Of a stretch of 64,000 nt of DNA, positions 21,901 through 32,150 are shown in pieces (within the stretch, counting starts at the first letter, position 1; the number at the start of each line of letters is the position of its first letter). Location: NCBI GenBank assembly GCA_026418715.1, contig JAOAAV010000062.1, positions 37,862 to 101,861 on the forward strand, in the 5' to 3' direction. Below the pieces are notes generated by a model. It searched no databases and was not told where the DNA came from. It worked only from the letters and a program-made list of their open reading frames with translations. The translations under genes were made by a program, and so were the position numbers. Origin of the DNA: Clostridia bacterium. Its GTDB lineage: Bacteria; Bacillota; Clostridia; UBA1381.

Positions 21901-22998
21901 ATGGCAGATAAAAAGCAAACCTTGGACAAAGCCTATATTGTAGAGAAGAAAATTGATGAAGAGGAAAAAAAGAAGGCTCTTGAAAATGTGTTCAGCGTAA
22001 TAGAAAAGCATTATGGAAAAGGCAGCATTATGAAATTGGGAGACAACCCTGCGTCAAATGTTGAAGTGATTCCTACAGGGGCGCTTACACTGGATATTGC
22101 GCTTGGCATAGGCGGCGTTCCAAAAGGACGTGTGGTTGAGATATACGGTCCCGAATCATCAGGCAAAACCACGGTTGCACTCCACATTGTTGCAGAGGCG
22201 CAGAAAATGGGTGGAGAGGCGGCATTTATTGATGCGGAGCACGCTCTTGATCCTGTATATGCTCAGAAGCTTGGTGTGGATATTGATAATCTTATCGTGG
22301 CACAGCCGGATACGGGAGAGCAAGCTCTTGAAATTGCCGAGGCATTGGTAAGGAGCGGAGCGATTGATGTTGTTGTTATAGATTCCGTCGCCGCATTGGT
22401 GCCGCAGGCAGAAATCATGGGAGATATGGGGGATTCCCATGTCGGTCTTTTGGCACGCTTGATGTCGCAAGCATTGAGAAAGCTCACCGCAATCACCAAC
22501 AAATCAGGAACGGTTGTTATTTTTATAAATCAGCTCAGGGAAAAGGTGGGTGTTTCATACGGAAATCCGGAAGTCACGACAGGAGGCCGTGCACTTAAGT
22601 TCTTTTCCTCTGTACGCCTTGACGTGAGAAGACAAGAGGTTTTAAAAAGCGGCACCGAACTTGTCGGAAACAGGACAAAGGTGAAGGTTGTAAAAAACAA
22701 ATTGGCGCCGCCGTTTAAGGAGGCGGAGTTTGATATTTTATACGGTGAGGGAATATCAAAAGAAGGAAATATTCTGGATGTTGCCGTAGCTATGGATATT
22801 ATAAAGAAAAGCGGCTCGTGGTTTTCCTATAACGGCGAGAAGCTGGGACAGGGAAGAGATAACATAAGAAAGTACATGAAGGAAAATCCTGAATTTGCCG
22901 CCGATATTGACAGGCAGGTAAGGGAGCTTCTAAAATCAGGCTCTAACATAAAAATATGTGAAAGTGACGAAAAAGAAGAACAAAAAAGTGAAGAATAA
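21901..22998 (+). CDS. recA: Recombinase A
   Basis: [50 protein letters not shown]. Confidence 0.98.
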   Translation: MADKKQTLDKAYIVEKKIDEEEKKKALENVFSVIEKHYGKGSIMKLGDNPASNVEVIPTGALTLDIALGIGGVPKGRVVEIYGPESSGKTTVALHIVAEAQKMGGEAAFIDAEHALDPVYAQKLGVDIDNLIVAQPDTGEQALEIAEALVRSGAIDVVVIDSVAALVPQAEIMGDMGDSHVGLLARLMSQALRKLTAITNKSGTVVIFINQLREKVGVSYGNPEVTTGGRALKFFSSVRLDVRRQEVLKSGTELVGNRTKVKVVKNKLAPPFKEAEFDILYGEGISKEGNILDVAVAMDIIKKSGSWFSYNGEKLGQGRDNIRKYMKENPEFAADIDRQVRELLKSGSNIKICESDEKEEQKSEE

Positions 22999-23038
22999 GG
23001 GAATATTGAATAAAAATACGGGAAATTTAAAAATGTTG

Positions 23039-23067
23039 TTGACGCATAAACTTTTTTTTAGTATGCT
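23039..23067 (+). promoter_or_regulatory. Candidate sigma-A promoter for HPr-like gene
   Basis: TTGACG-N17-TATGCT upstream of 23161. Confidence 0.4.
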
Positions 23068-23160
23068 ATTATAAAATAGTAGGGTTCGTTTGAGCACCAG
23101 ATATCGAATTTTTTACTTTGGTATATATCATGTATAATTTTATTGGGGGGGCATTTTTTA

Positions 23161-23423
23161 TGTTTTCAAAAGAAGTAGTTGTTCAAAATCAAGTAGGCCT
23201 GCATGCGAGACCGGCTACGTTTTTCATACAAAAAGCAAATGAATTCAAATCAAGCATTTGGGTGGAAAAGGAAGAGAGGAAGGTAAATGCAAAGAGCCTG
23301 CTTGGGGTGCTGTCTTTGGGCATAACGAAGGGAACTAGTATCACTATTATAGCCGACGGTGCCGATGAAGAAGAAGCTGTGAAAACATTGGTTGAATTAA
23401 TTGCCTCGAATTTTGTTGAATAA
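23161..23423 (+). CDS. HPr family phosphocarrier protein
   Basis: GLHARPAT active-site His and VNAKSLLGVLSLGI regulatory Ser region both intact. Confidence 0.92.
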
Positions 23424-23575
23424 CTGGTGTGTTTGAAAAAATAGAGCAGAATTGCTTCGTGGGGGGTTCTGCTTTTGTTTTTAGAGGAAATAGGAGGGGA
23501 AGTTTCAGGGCTTTTGGCTATGGGACTTCTTTTTTGCGTATCTTGTGGAAAAATTTTTAAATTCCGGAGAGGCTT

Positions 23576-25438
23576 ATGTTTGATATTGAACAAGAGTTGA
23601 AAAATTTGCCTGATCAGCCGGGAGTATACATTATGCATTCGGCTGATGATGCCATTATTTATATCGGCAAGGCTAAGGTATTGAAAAATCGTGTCAGACA
23701 ATATTTTCAAAACAGTTCAAACCATACTCCGAAAGTGAGGGCTATGGTTTCAAATATTGCGTATTTTGAATATATTGTTACCGATTCTGAAATTGAAGCC
23801 TTGGTTCTTGAATGCAATTTGATAAAGAAACATAAACCGAGATATAATATACTTCTAAAGGATGACAAGCACTACCCGTATATTAAAGTTACCGTTAATG
23901 ATCCATATCCACGTATAATGATGACTCGCAGAATTTTAGATGACGGGGCTAGATATTTCGGCCCATATACGGGAAGCAATACGATTAGAAATACCTTGGA
24001 CGTTGTGCAAAATATTTTCAATCATCCCACCTGCCGCCGCAAATTTCCTGAAGATATAGGAAGAGGCAGACCATGTCTGAATTATCATATAAAAAAATGC
24101 TTTGCTCCATGTACGGGTAATGTGACGAAAGAACAATACAGAGAGATTTTTTTTGAAATTTGCTCGTTTTTGGAAGGAAAGCATACACAGCTTTTGCACA
24201 CTTTGGAGGAGGAGATGAAGCTTGCCTCCAATAAAATGGAATTTGAGCAGGCGGCAACACTGCGTGATAAAATCAATGCAATCAGAGCAATAGAGCAAAA
24301 GCAGAAGATTATAAATTCAAATAAACAGGTTGACGAGGATATTATCGCTTTCGAAAAGCTTGATGGTAAAGCCTTTGCGGAGGTATTTTTTGTACGTTCC
24401 GGCAAGGTGATAGGCAGAGAGAACTATAGAGTTGACAATGCTGCCGATATGAGTGACAATGAAATCATGACTGAGTTTGTGCAGCAATTCTATGCAAGGG
24501 CGGCATATATCCCGCAGATAATTTTACTCGAACATGACATTGATGATAAAGAACTTGTCAAAAGCTGGCTTGCTGAAAGAAGGGGAAAAAGTGTAACAAT
24601 TGAAGTGCCAAAGCGGGGAGAAAAGAAAAAGCTTGTGGAGCTTGTTAAAAAAAATGCAGGCATTGCGGCAGATAATTATAAAATAAACAAACTAAAAGAA
24701 GAGGAGAAGCATAATGTATTGGCAAAGCTTGCTGAGTGTCTTGGGCTTGAAAAGGAACCGGCAAGGATTGAAAGTTATGATATTTCCAATATTTCAGGTT
24801 CTGAAAACGTTGGAGCCATGGTTGTGTTTAGAAACGGGTTTCCGGACAGGCAAGCATACCGTAAATTCAAGATAAAGGGATTTGAAGGAGCCGACGATTA
24901 CGGCGCAATATGCGAGGTGCTGTACAGGCGTTTTAGAAGGGCATTGGAGGAGAACCGTCAAATTGAAACTGGTGAAATTACGGAATCTGAAGCGAGATTT
25001 TTGCCTCTTCCCGACGTTATTTTTGTCGATGGCGGCAAGGGACACGTCCGAGCCGCACAAACGCTTTTGGATGAAATAGGGATAGAAATTCCTGTTTTTG
25101 GAATGGTAAAGGACGATAAGCATCGAACAAGGGCAATGGTATCTCCAAACGGGGAAATTGAAATTTCAATGATAAGCAACGTATTTAATTTTATAACCCG
25201 AATACAGGACGAGGTGCATAAAACCGCCATAACCTATCACAGAGAACTGCATAGGAAAAATGCGGTAAAATCAGAATTGGATGGAATTCGAGGAATAGGC
25301 CCCAAAAAGAGAGCGGCGCTCCTGTCACATTTTAAGTCGGTGGAGAATATAAAAAATGCGGATATGGATGCGCTTTTGGAGGCTGTGGATAGAGTGTCGG
25401 CAGAAAATGTATGGAAATACTTTCATAACGAAGCATGA
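23576..25438 (+). CDS. uvrC: Excinuclease ABC subunit C
   Basis: GIY-YIG QPGVYIMHSADDAIIYIGKAK..RVRQYF; RIESYDISNISG; C-terminal HhH. Confidence 0.97.
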   Translation: MFDIEQELKNLPDQPGVYIMHSADDAIIYIGKAKVLKNRVRQYFQNSSNHTPKVRAMVSNIAYFEYIVTDSEIEALVLECNLIKKHKPRYNILLKDDKHYPYIKVTVNDPYPRIMMTRRILDDGARYFGPYTGSNTIRNTLDVVQNIFNHPTCRRKFPEDIGRGRPCLNYHIKKCFAPCTGNVTKEQYREIFFEICSFLEGKHTQLLHTLEEEMKLASNKMEFEQAATLRDKINAIRAIEQKQKIINSNKQVDEDIIAFEKLDGKAFAEVFFVRSGKVIGRENYRVDNAADMSDNEIMTEFVQQFYARAAYIPQIILLEHDIDDKELVKSWLAERRGKSVTIEVPKRGEKKKLVELVKKNAGIAADNYKINKLKEEEKHNVLAKLAECLGLEKEPARIESYDISNISGSENVGAMVVFRNGFPDRQAYRKFKIKGFEGADDYGAICEVLYRRFRRALEENRQIETGEITESEARFLPLPDVIFVDGGKGHVRAAQTLLDEIGIEIPVFGMVKDDKHRTRAMVSPNGEIEISMISNVFNFITRIQDEVHKTAITYHRELHRKNAVKSELDGIRGIGPKKRAALLSHFKSVENIKNADMDALLEAVDRVSAENVWKYFHNEA

Positions 25439-25451
25439 AGAAGGTGGTTTT

Positions 25452-26258
25452 GTGTCTGATTTTGTACTGCATACAAACGGAAATTTAAAATACTATACCA
25501 TTGACAAATTTGACAAAACGGGGCTTGTTAAGCACTGCTTTTCTACAAGATGCGGAGGGGTCAGTTCGGGAATATACGAAAGTCTTAATTTAAAGCTTGA
25601 TTCCGATGATAAGCGAGAGAATGTGCTTGCTAATTTTAAAATAATTTGTGATGAAATTGATGTAAATTATCGAAATTTGGTATTTTCAAATCAGGTGCAC
25701 GATGATAAAATATATAAGGCTGATAAAAAGGACATAGGCAAGGGGATTTTTCGTGAAAGCGATATTTTAGGCATTGACGGTTTAATTTGTGGGGAGAGCC
25801 GAGTTCCTATCGTTACATTTTATGCAGATTGTGTGCCCTTATTTTTTTTAGATAAGGAAAATAAGGCGATAGGGCTTTCTCATTCGGGCTGGAAGGGAAC
25901 AGTCAAAAAAATTGCGAAAAAAACAATAGAAGCAATGATGAACGAATATGGGAGCAAAAGTGAGCATATTCTGGCTGCAATCGGGCCGTCTATAGGCAAA
26001 TGCCATTTCCAAGTCGGCGACGACGTTGCGGATGTCTTTTTGGAGGTTTTCGGCTTGGAAGTATTGGATAAGCGTGATGGAAAGTACCATGTGGATTTGA
26101 AAAAAGCAATTTTGATGCAGTTTGAAGAAATGGGAATACCCAAAAATAATATTGCCTGTGCCGACATATGTACTTATTGCAGGAGCGATCTTTTGTTTTC
26201 TCATAGAGCAACGGGCGGAAAACGCGGAGGTTTGGCGGCAATTATGGAGTTGATTTGA
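25452..26258 (+). CDS. pgeF: PgeF/YfiH (DUF152) peptidoglycan editing factor / polyphenol oxidase family
   Basis: STRCGGVSSG, ADCVPLFF, SHSGWKGTVKKI, DICTYCRSDLLFSHR. Confidence 0.92.
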   Translation: MSDFVLHTNGNLKYYTIDKFDKTGLVKHCFSTRCGGVSSGIYESLNLKLDSDDKRENVLANFKIICDEIDVNYRNLVFSNQVHDDKIYKADKKDIGKGIFRESDILGIDGLICGESRVPIVTFYADCVPLFFLDKENKAIGLSHSGWKGTVKKIAKKTIEAMMNEYGSKSEHILAAIGPSIGKCHFQVGDDVADVFLEVFGLEVLDKRDGKYHVDLKKAILMQFEEMGIPKNNIACADICTYCRSDLLFSHRATGGKRGGLAAIMELI

Positions 26259-27838
26259 TTTTGAAGGGAATAGGGTCTATGAAAAGATGGTTTAGCCTTA
26301 TTTTAATATTGCTTTTGGCTGCGTGCAGGGGTGAGTATGCGTCCGAACCCGCACAGACGGATTTGAGCGGTGAGTTTGTCGTTAAGGAAAGCAGCAGTAT
26401 TATAAGAATACCTGTGTATTCGTTTGATACGTTTAATCCCATTGCAACAAATTCAACGTCCGTAGCCGATGCCATGCGCCTTATATATGAGCCGCTTTTT
26501 GAGATTGACAAAAATTTTAATACTAATCCCGTGCTTGCAAAGGGATATAATTTGTCATCAGACGGACTTAGGATTGAAATTTATTTGAGAGACGATGTAA
26601 ATTGGCATGACGGGACAAAATTTACGGCATATGATGTGGACTATACCGTAAAGTCAATTTTGCAGGGCAATTCTGTGTATAAAAGCAATTTGCAGGATGT
26701 TGCGGAATATAGGGTGCAGGGAAATTACACATATGTTTTTACGCTGAAACATCCGACTCCAAACTTTGAGGCTCTTTTGGATTTCCCGATTGTGCAGAAT
26801 AAAACGGGTATGTCTGTTGATGCGGATTATATTCCAATCGGTACGGGACCGTATATGTTCACGAGTGAAAACGCCGCCAAAAGAATTGTGCTTAAAGCAA
26901 ATGCAAACTGGCATGGAGGGAATGTAAATATTAAAAATATCTCAATTTTTCTTTTGAAGGATAAAGAAACGGCAGTATCTGCATTTGAGGCAAATGAGGT
27001 GGATTGTATTACAACCTCAGCTTTGAGTTTGAAAAAATATATGCCCAGAGGGAAGACGACACAATTTGATTATATTTCCAATGATATGACATATTTAGGA
27101 ATAAATTTTTTCAATTCGGTGCTGTGGGGAAGTTCAACGAGAAAGGCTATCAGCTGTTTGATAGATAAAAACACAATTGTATCGGGTATATTGTATGACA
27201 GGGGAGAGGCCGTTGACATCCCTGTAAATCCTTCAGCTTGGTACTATGATTCCCAAAGCAGGGTTTATACTTTTGATACGGCAAGGGCGGCGGAGCTTTT
27301 AGCCGCAGACGGCTGGGCTTTGTCGAGTGGAGTGTACACGAGAAATTTTAACGGTACGGTTCAGCCTCTGAAATTGGAGATACTCACAAATTCGGACAAT
27401 AAAGAAAAGGTAGATATTGCAAATAATATTGCTAAGACTTTTTCAGAAAACGGGATTTTAGCCACGGTGAAGGCTGTTTCGTTTTCGGAGTATCAATCTC
27501 TTATAAAGGAAAAACGGTTTGATTTGTTTGTGGGAGAAATTGTGATGCCGGATAATATGGATCCAAGCTTTTTATTAGGTTCGGGCGGAAATTACTTTAC
27601 CTACAGCAATCCGGAGATGGATGCATTGATTATGAGGATGGGAACAGTCCAGGGTAAAGACGCGCTCAAGCAGATGTATGTGCAATTTGGAGAACTTTTC
27701 AATAAAGAGATTCCCTTTATTCCGATTTTTTTCAGGAAGGAAAGCCTGATTTCCAATGCATCGGTGTCGGGAGAAGTAGAGCCGAGTTTTAGAAATGTTT
27801 ATAAGAATATTGCAAAGTGGTATGTATATAACAAGTGA
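26255..27838 (+). CDS. ABC transporter substrate-binding lipoprotein, family 5 (oligopeptide-type)
   Basis: Lipobox LLLAACRG; WHDGTKFTAYDVDYTVKSI; SBP_bac_5 pattern. Confidence 0.88.
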   Translation: MILKGIGSMKRWFSLILILLLAACRGEYASEPAQTDLSGEFVVKESSSIIRIPVYSFDTFNPIATNSTSVADAMRLIYEPLFEIDKNFNTNPVLAKGYNLSSDGLRIEIYLRDDVNWHDGTKFTAYDVDYTVKSILQGNSVYKSNLQDVAEYRVQGNYTYVFTLKHPTPNFEALLDFPIVQNKTGMSVDADYIPIGTGPYMFTSENAAKRIVLKANANWHGGNVNIKNISIFLLKDKETAVSAFEANEVDCITTSALSLKKYMPRGKTTQFDYISNDMTYLGINFFNSVLWGSSTRKAISCLIDKNTIVSGILYDRGEAVDIPVNPSAWYYDSQSRVYTFDTARAAELLAADGWALSSGVYTRNFNGTVQPLKLEILTNSDNKEKVDIANNIAKTFSENGILATVKAVSFSEYQSLIKEKRFDLFVGEIVMPDNMDPSFLLGSGGNYFTYSNPEMDALIMRMGTVQGKDALKQMYVQFGELFNKEIPFIPIFFRKESLISNASVSGEVEPSFRNVYKNIAKWYVYNK

Positions 27839-27871
27839 GTTGTTCATGCACAAGCAAGCGAAGGTGATGAA

Positions 27872-28732
27872 ATGGATATCTTGTCTTATTTAAAAAGCAA
27901 TATGTCACAGTTTAGCAAAAGGCAAAGAATGATAGCGCAATATATTCTTGAAAGCTATGATCGAGCTGCATATATGACGGCGGCAAAATTAAGCGATGAG
28001 GTCGGAGTGAGCGAGTCTACGGTTGTGCGGTTTGCGGCTGAGCTGGGCTTTGACGGATATCAGAGCTTTCAAAAAATTTTGCAGGAAGTGACCAGAACTC
28101 AGCTTACATCTGTTCAGCGTATGGAGGTAGCATCAAGACGTATAGGAAATAGGGATATTTTAACGGATGTACTGAATTCGGATATAGACAAAATAGAAAA
28201 AACGCTGCAGGAGATTGACGGAGAAGAATTTAAAAATGCGGTAGCCGCCTTGTCCGAAGCAAAAAAGATATATATTATCGGAGCAAGAAGCGCGGCTTCT
28301 CTTGCTATGTTTGCCGGCTTTTACTTCAATCTGATTTTTGATGATGTAAGACTGATACAAACCACGAGTGCAAGTGATTTGTTTGAACAAATTCTTCGTG
28401 TGGACAAGGGTGATGTGGTGTTGGGTATAAGTTTCCCCAGGTACTCAAAAAGTACGATCAAAGCTCTTGAGTATGCGAAAGGGCGAGGAGCAATAGTTAT
28501 TGGGCTGACGGACGGCCAAAATTCCCCCATAGTAAAGGAGTCAACTTATTGCTTAATTGCTAAAAGCGATATGGAAGCTTTTGTCGATTCACTTGTTGCC
28601 CCGTTTAGTGTGCTAAATGCCTTGATTGTGGCTTTAGGTATGAACAGAAAGGATAAGGTTTTGGGTACATTTGAACAGCTTGAGCATATTTGGGATGCTT
28701 ACGGAGTGTATGATAAGCGTGCGGAGGAGTGA
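27872..28732 (+). CDS. MurR/RpiR family transcriptional regulator
   Basis: HTH (SEKVGVSESTVVRFAAELGFDGYQSFQ-like) plus SIS domain (IGARSAASLA). Confidence 0.92.
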   Translation: MDILSYLKSNMSQFSKRQRMIAQYILESYDRAAYMTAAKLSDEVGVSESTVVRFAAELGFDGYQSFQKILQEVTRTQLTSVQRMEVASRRIGNRDILTDVLNSDIDKIEKTLQEIDGEEFKNAVAALSEAKKIYIIGARSAASLAMFAGFYFNLIFDDVRLIQTTSASDLFEQILRVDKGDVVLGISFPRYSKSTIKALEYAKGRGAIVIGLTDGQNSPIVKESTYCLIAKSDMEAFVDSLVAPFSVLNALIVALGMNRKDKVLGTFEQLEHIWDAYGVYDKRAEE

Positions 28733-29961
28733 AAAAATTGAAAAAAACGGTTGCCGTAATAGGAGCCGGTGCGGCAGGATTGATTGCTGCAGGAGTTCTT
28801 GCAGAACGAGGAAAAGATGTTAAGCTGATTGAAAAAAATGCCGTTTTAGGGAAAAAGATAAGAATTACAGGCAAGGGCAGATGCAATATCACGAATATTG
28901 ACGATATAGAAAATATTCTCAAAAATATTCCGACTAATCCGAAATTCTTATATAGTGCGCTCTACAGCTTTACAAACATGGATTTAATACATCTTTTAAA
29001 TTCCATGGGCCTTAAAACCAAGGTAGAGCGTGGAGGACGCGTGTTTCCTGAGTCGGATAATGCCAAAGATGTTGTTGATGCGCTTAAAAAATATGCATTA
29101 AAGGCGAATGTAGAGGTAATTTGCGCATTTGCGGAGCATTTGCTTTTTAGTGATGGAAAAATTACGGGAGTGAGCACATCGGCAGGCAAAATTTACGCCG
29201 ACAGTGTAATTGTGGCTACGGGCGGAAAGTCCTATCCTCTTACGGGGTCGACGGGGGACGGATATAGACTGGCGGAGGAGGTCGGGCATACGATTATTGA
29301 GCCGAAACCGTCGCTTGTACCGATAGTTACGGAGGAGAGATGGGTTTCAGATCTTATGGGACTATCCCTTAAAAATGTCGAACTTACGGTATATAATAAA
29401 AAAAATAAGAGAGTATTTTCCGATTTTGGGGAGATGCTTTTTACACATTTCGGAATAAGCGGGCCTATTGTTCTTTCGGCAAGCGCGCATTTGAAGGATA
29501 TACACAAGGAAGAATACAGGGTTTGTATTGATTTAAAGCCCGCACTTGACATACAGCAGTTAGACAGGAGAATACAGCGTGATTTTGAAAAATATACAAG
29601 AAAACACCTTATAAATGCAATGGATGATCTGCTGCCGAAGGCTTTGATACCCGTTATAGTAGAGTTGTCGGGCATTTCGCCTCATAAAGAAGTAAATCAG
29701 ATTACAAGAGAAGAAAGAATGAGGCTGGTTGAACTTTTCAAAAGCCTGACATTGAGGGTCAAAGACTTTCGTCCCATTGAGGAAGCCATTGTTACGTCCG
29801 GAGGAATAAAAGTAGGTGAAATCAATCCTTCCACGATGGAATCAAAGCTTTTGGCGGGGCTTTATTTTGCGGGTGAAGTGATTGATGTGGACGCATATAC
29901 GGGCGGTTACAATTTGCAGATTGCTTTTTCGACGGGGTATTTAGCGGGTAAAAACGCATAG
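28729..29961 (+). CDS. HI0933/BaiN-like FAD-dependent oxidoreductase
   Basis: VIGAGAAGLIAAG dinucleotide fold, GKGRCNITN, ATGGKSYPLTGSTGDGY. Confidence 0.92.
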   Translation: MKKLKKTVAVIGAGAAGLIAAGVLAERGKDVKLIEKNAVLGKKIRITGKGRCNITNIDDIENILKNIPTNPKFLYSALYSFTNMDLIHLLNSMGLKTKVERGGRVFPESDNAKDVVDALKKYALKANVEVICAFAEHLLFSDGKITGVSTSAGKIYADSVIVATGGKSYPLTGSTGDGYRLAEEVGHTIIEPKPSLVPIVTEERWVSDLMGLSLKNVELTVYNKKNKRVFSDFGEMLFTHFGISGPIVLSASAHLKDIHKEEYRVCIDLKPALDIQQLDRRIQRDFEKYTRKHLINAMDDLLPKALIPVIVELSGISPHKEVNQITREERMRLVELFKSLTLRVKDFRPIEEAIVTSGGIKVGEINPSTMESKLLAGLYFAGEVIDVDAYTGGYNLQIAFSTGYLAGKNA

Positions 29962-29987
29962 CTTTAAAATTGAGAGGTTGTGATAAA

Positions 29988-30401
29988 ATGAGTGAGTTGG
30001 GGAGCAAGGAGATTTCCGCCGCTGCCGTTCGCTTGGCCATTAGTCAATCGAGAGAAGAGGAAAAGAAGCTTCAAAAGGAGTTTTTGCTTGGCGGTATTAA
30101 AACTGTTGGAGTGGATTTTGGCGGAGAATTTTCGGATGCGGTCACAAAAATTATAGAAAGAGCAACTGTTGCGGCCAAACGCGAAGGTGTTATAGGACAG
30201 TCGCATTCTGAAGAAGGCGCCGTTATGGGTGCCGCACATGAGGCGGTTGCGCAGATTATAAATAAAGCAATAGGGTTGAATTTAGGAGGCAAAATAGGCA
30301 TTGCGAGGGCAGGTGACCATATTTCGGTATGTGTGTTTTTTGCGATAGGACTTCTAAATTTAAATGATGTTGCAATCGGTTTGGGACATAGGGCAATTTA
30401 G
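29988..30401 (+). CDS. HutP-family protein
   Basis: AVRLAISQSREEEK..GGIKTVGVDFGGEF.. with GHRAI end; resembles HutP RNA-binding regulator. Confidence 0.8.
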   Translation: MSELGSKEISAAAVRLAISQSREEEKKLQKEFLLGGIKTVGVDFGGEFSDAVTKIIERATVAAKREGVIGQSHSEEGAVMGAAHEAVAQIINKAIGLNLGGKIGIARAGDHISVCVFFAIGLLNLNDVAIGLGHRAI

Positions 30402-30409
30402 GAGGTTTT

Positions 30410-30772
30410 ATGGTTAGAGCAATAAGAGGAGCAATTACGGTTGAAAATAACGACAGAGATGAAATTTTATCGGCGACCGTGGAAATGCTCAAAAAAATGA
30501 TTGAAGAGAATAATTTGAAAATTGAGGATATGATAAGCATTATTTTTACGCTCACCCCTGATTTGAATGCGGTATTTCCGGCTGTGGCGGCAAGGGAAAT
30601 GGGTATTGTGGATGTGCCTCTTATGTGTATGAGTGAAATTGATATTGAAGGCGCTCTCCCTAAATGCGTGAGGATTATGCTTTATATAAATTCCGAAAAA
30701 TCGTTAAAGGAAATTAAACATGTGTATTTGCGGAAGGCAACAGTTTTAAGACCTGATTTGTTAGAAAAATAA
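30410..30772 (+). CDS. aroH: Chorismate mutase, AroH type
   Basis: VRAIRGAITVENND; DLNAVFPAVAAREMG; HVYLRKATVLRPDL. Confidence 0.93.
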   Translation: MVRAIRGAITVENNDRDEILSATVEMLKKMIEENNLKIEDMISIIFTLTPDLNAVFPAVAAREMGIVDVPLMCMSEIDIEGALPKCVRIMLYINSEKSLKEIKHVYLRKATVLRPDLLEK

Positions 30773-30856
30773 AGGATTTTTATATAATTGTGTAGAATAC
30801 TCTCAAATGCATATAATAATATCGGACAAAATTAAAGGGTAGTGAGGGGAAAATGC

Positions 30857-31543
30857 TTGAAACATATAAATATTGCTATTGACGGTCCGGCAGGTGCGGG
30901 CAAGAGCACAATATCCAAAATTGTTGCAGGCGAGCTTGGCTTTGTGTATATTGATACAGGTGCAATGTACAGGGCGGCGGCACTTTATGCAATAGAACAC
31001 GGTATTGATATAAAACATGAAAAAGACAAGCTGATTGAAAATTTAGACAGTATTGAAATTGATATAAAGCATACTGAAAATGGGCAAAAAATATACCTTT
31101 GCGGTAAGGAAGTGACTGAAAGAATACGTGAGGCGGACGTAAGCATAGGAGCTTCAGATATTGCCGTAATACCAGAGGTAAGGCTGAAACTGGTAGAGCT
31201 TCAGCGTACGCTTGCGCGCGGGAATCATGTTATTATGGATGGAAGAGATATAGGCACATATGTGCTGCCTGACGCCGATTTAAAAATTTTTCTTACCGCA
31301 TCCTTGGAGGATAGGGCAATGCGCAGGTACGAAGAGTTAAAGCAAAAGGGCATTGACTGTGAGTTTGAAAGCGTGAAAAAGGATATGGCATATAGGGACA
31401 AAAATGATTCCGAAAGAGAATTTGCACCGCTTAAAATGGCGGAAGATGCGACCCTTGCGGATACTACCGGAAATACGCTTGAGCAGTCGGTTGAGATGAT
31501 AAAGGAAATGATAAAAACCAAAATGGAGCAACTGGGGGTTTAA
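30857..31543 (+). CDS. cmk: Cytidylate kinase
   Basis: IAIDGPAGAGKSTISK, DTGAMYRA, MDGRDIGTYVLPDAD; start (TTG) uncertain. Confidence 0.94.
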   Translation: MKHINIAIDGPAGAGKSTISKIVAGELGFVYIDTGAMYRAAALYAIEHGIDIKHEKDKLIENLDSIEIDIKHTENGQKIYLCGKEVTERIREADVSIGASDIAVIPEVRLKLVELQRTLARGNHVIMDGRDIGTYVLPDADLKIFLTASLEDRAMRRYEELKQKGIDCEFESVKKDMAYRDKNDSEREFAPLKMAEDATLADTTGNTLEQSVEMIKEMIKTKMEQLGV

Positions 31544-32149
31544 TTGGTGTTTTACAGATTCGTACGCGGTCTAGTCGGAATATTCTTGCTTTTTGTATTC
31601 AGGATAAAGAGAATTGGACAAGAGAATGTGCCTAAAACGGGCGGAGCAATTTTAGCGGTAAACCATAAATCAAATTGGGATGTTGTGGTCGTAAGCGTCA
31701 CTTGTCCTAGAATGCTAAGGTTTATGGCAAAATCGGAGCTTTTTGAGAATAAGCTTTTCGGAGGTTTGATAAGAAGATTGGGAGCCTTCCCTATTCAGCG
31801 AGGCAAGGGAGATATAGGAGCAATCAAAGGCGCTCTTTCTACGCTTAATTCAAGTCACGTTATGCTTATGTTTCCAGAAGGAAAACGTGTCAGAGGAGAA
31901 GCTGTGACAGACGCTAAAGCGGGAGTTGCAATGCTGGCGACGCGTGCAAGGGTTCCCGTTATTCCTGTATACATATCGGGCAAATATAAATGGATGAGCA
32001 AAATTACTGTAAAATATGGAAGTCCGATTCTTTTCGATGAATATTATGACAAAAAGCTCACCATGGACGAACTTCAGACGCTTAGCAACGATGTTTTGCG
32101 GAAAATGCGTTCTTTGAGCACAGAGAATAAAATTATGGCGGGTAAGTAA
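31544..32149 (+). CDS. plsC: 1-acyl-sn-glycerol-3-phosphate acyltransferase
   Basis: NHKSNWDVVVV, FPEGKRVRGE. Confidence 0.9.
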   Translation: MVFYRFVRGLVGIFLLFVFRIKRIGQENVPKTGGAILAVNHKSNWDVVVVSVTCPRMLRFMAKSELFENKLFGGLIRRLGAFPIQRGKGDIGAIKGALSTLNSSHVMLMFPEGKRVRGEAVTDAKAGVAMLATRARVPVIPVYISGKYKWMSKITVKYGSPILFDEYYDKKLTMDELQTLSNDVLRKMRSLSTENKIMAGK

Positions 32150-32150
32150 T

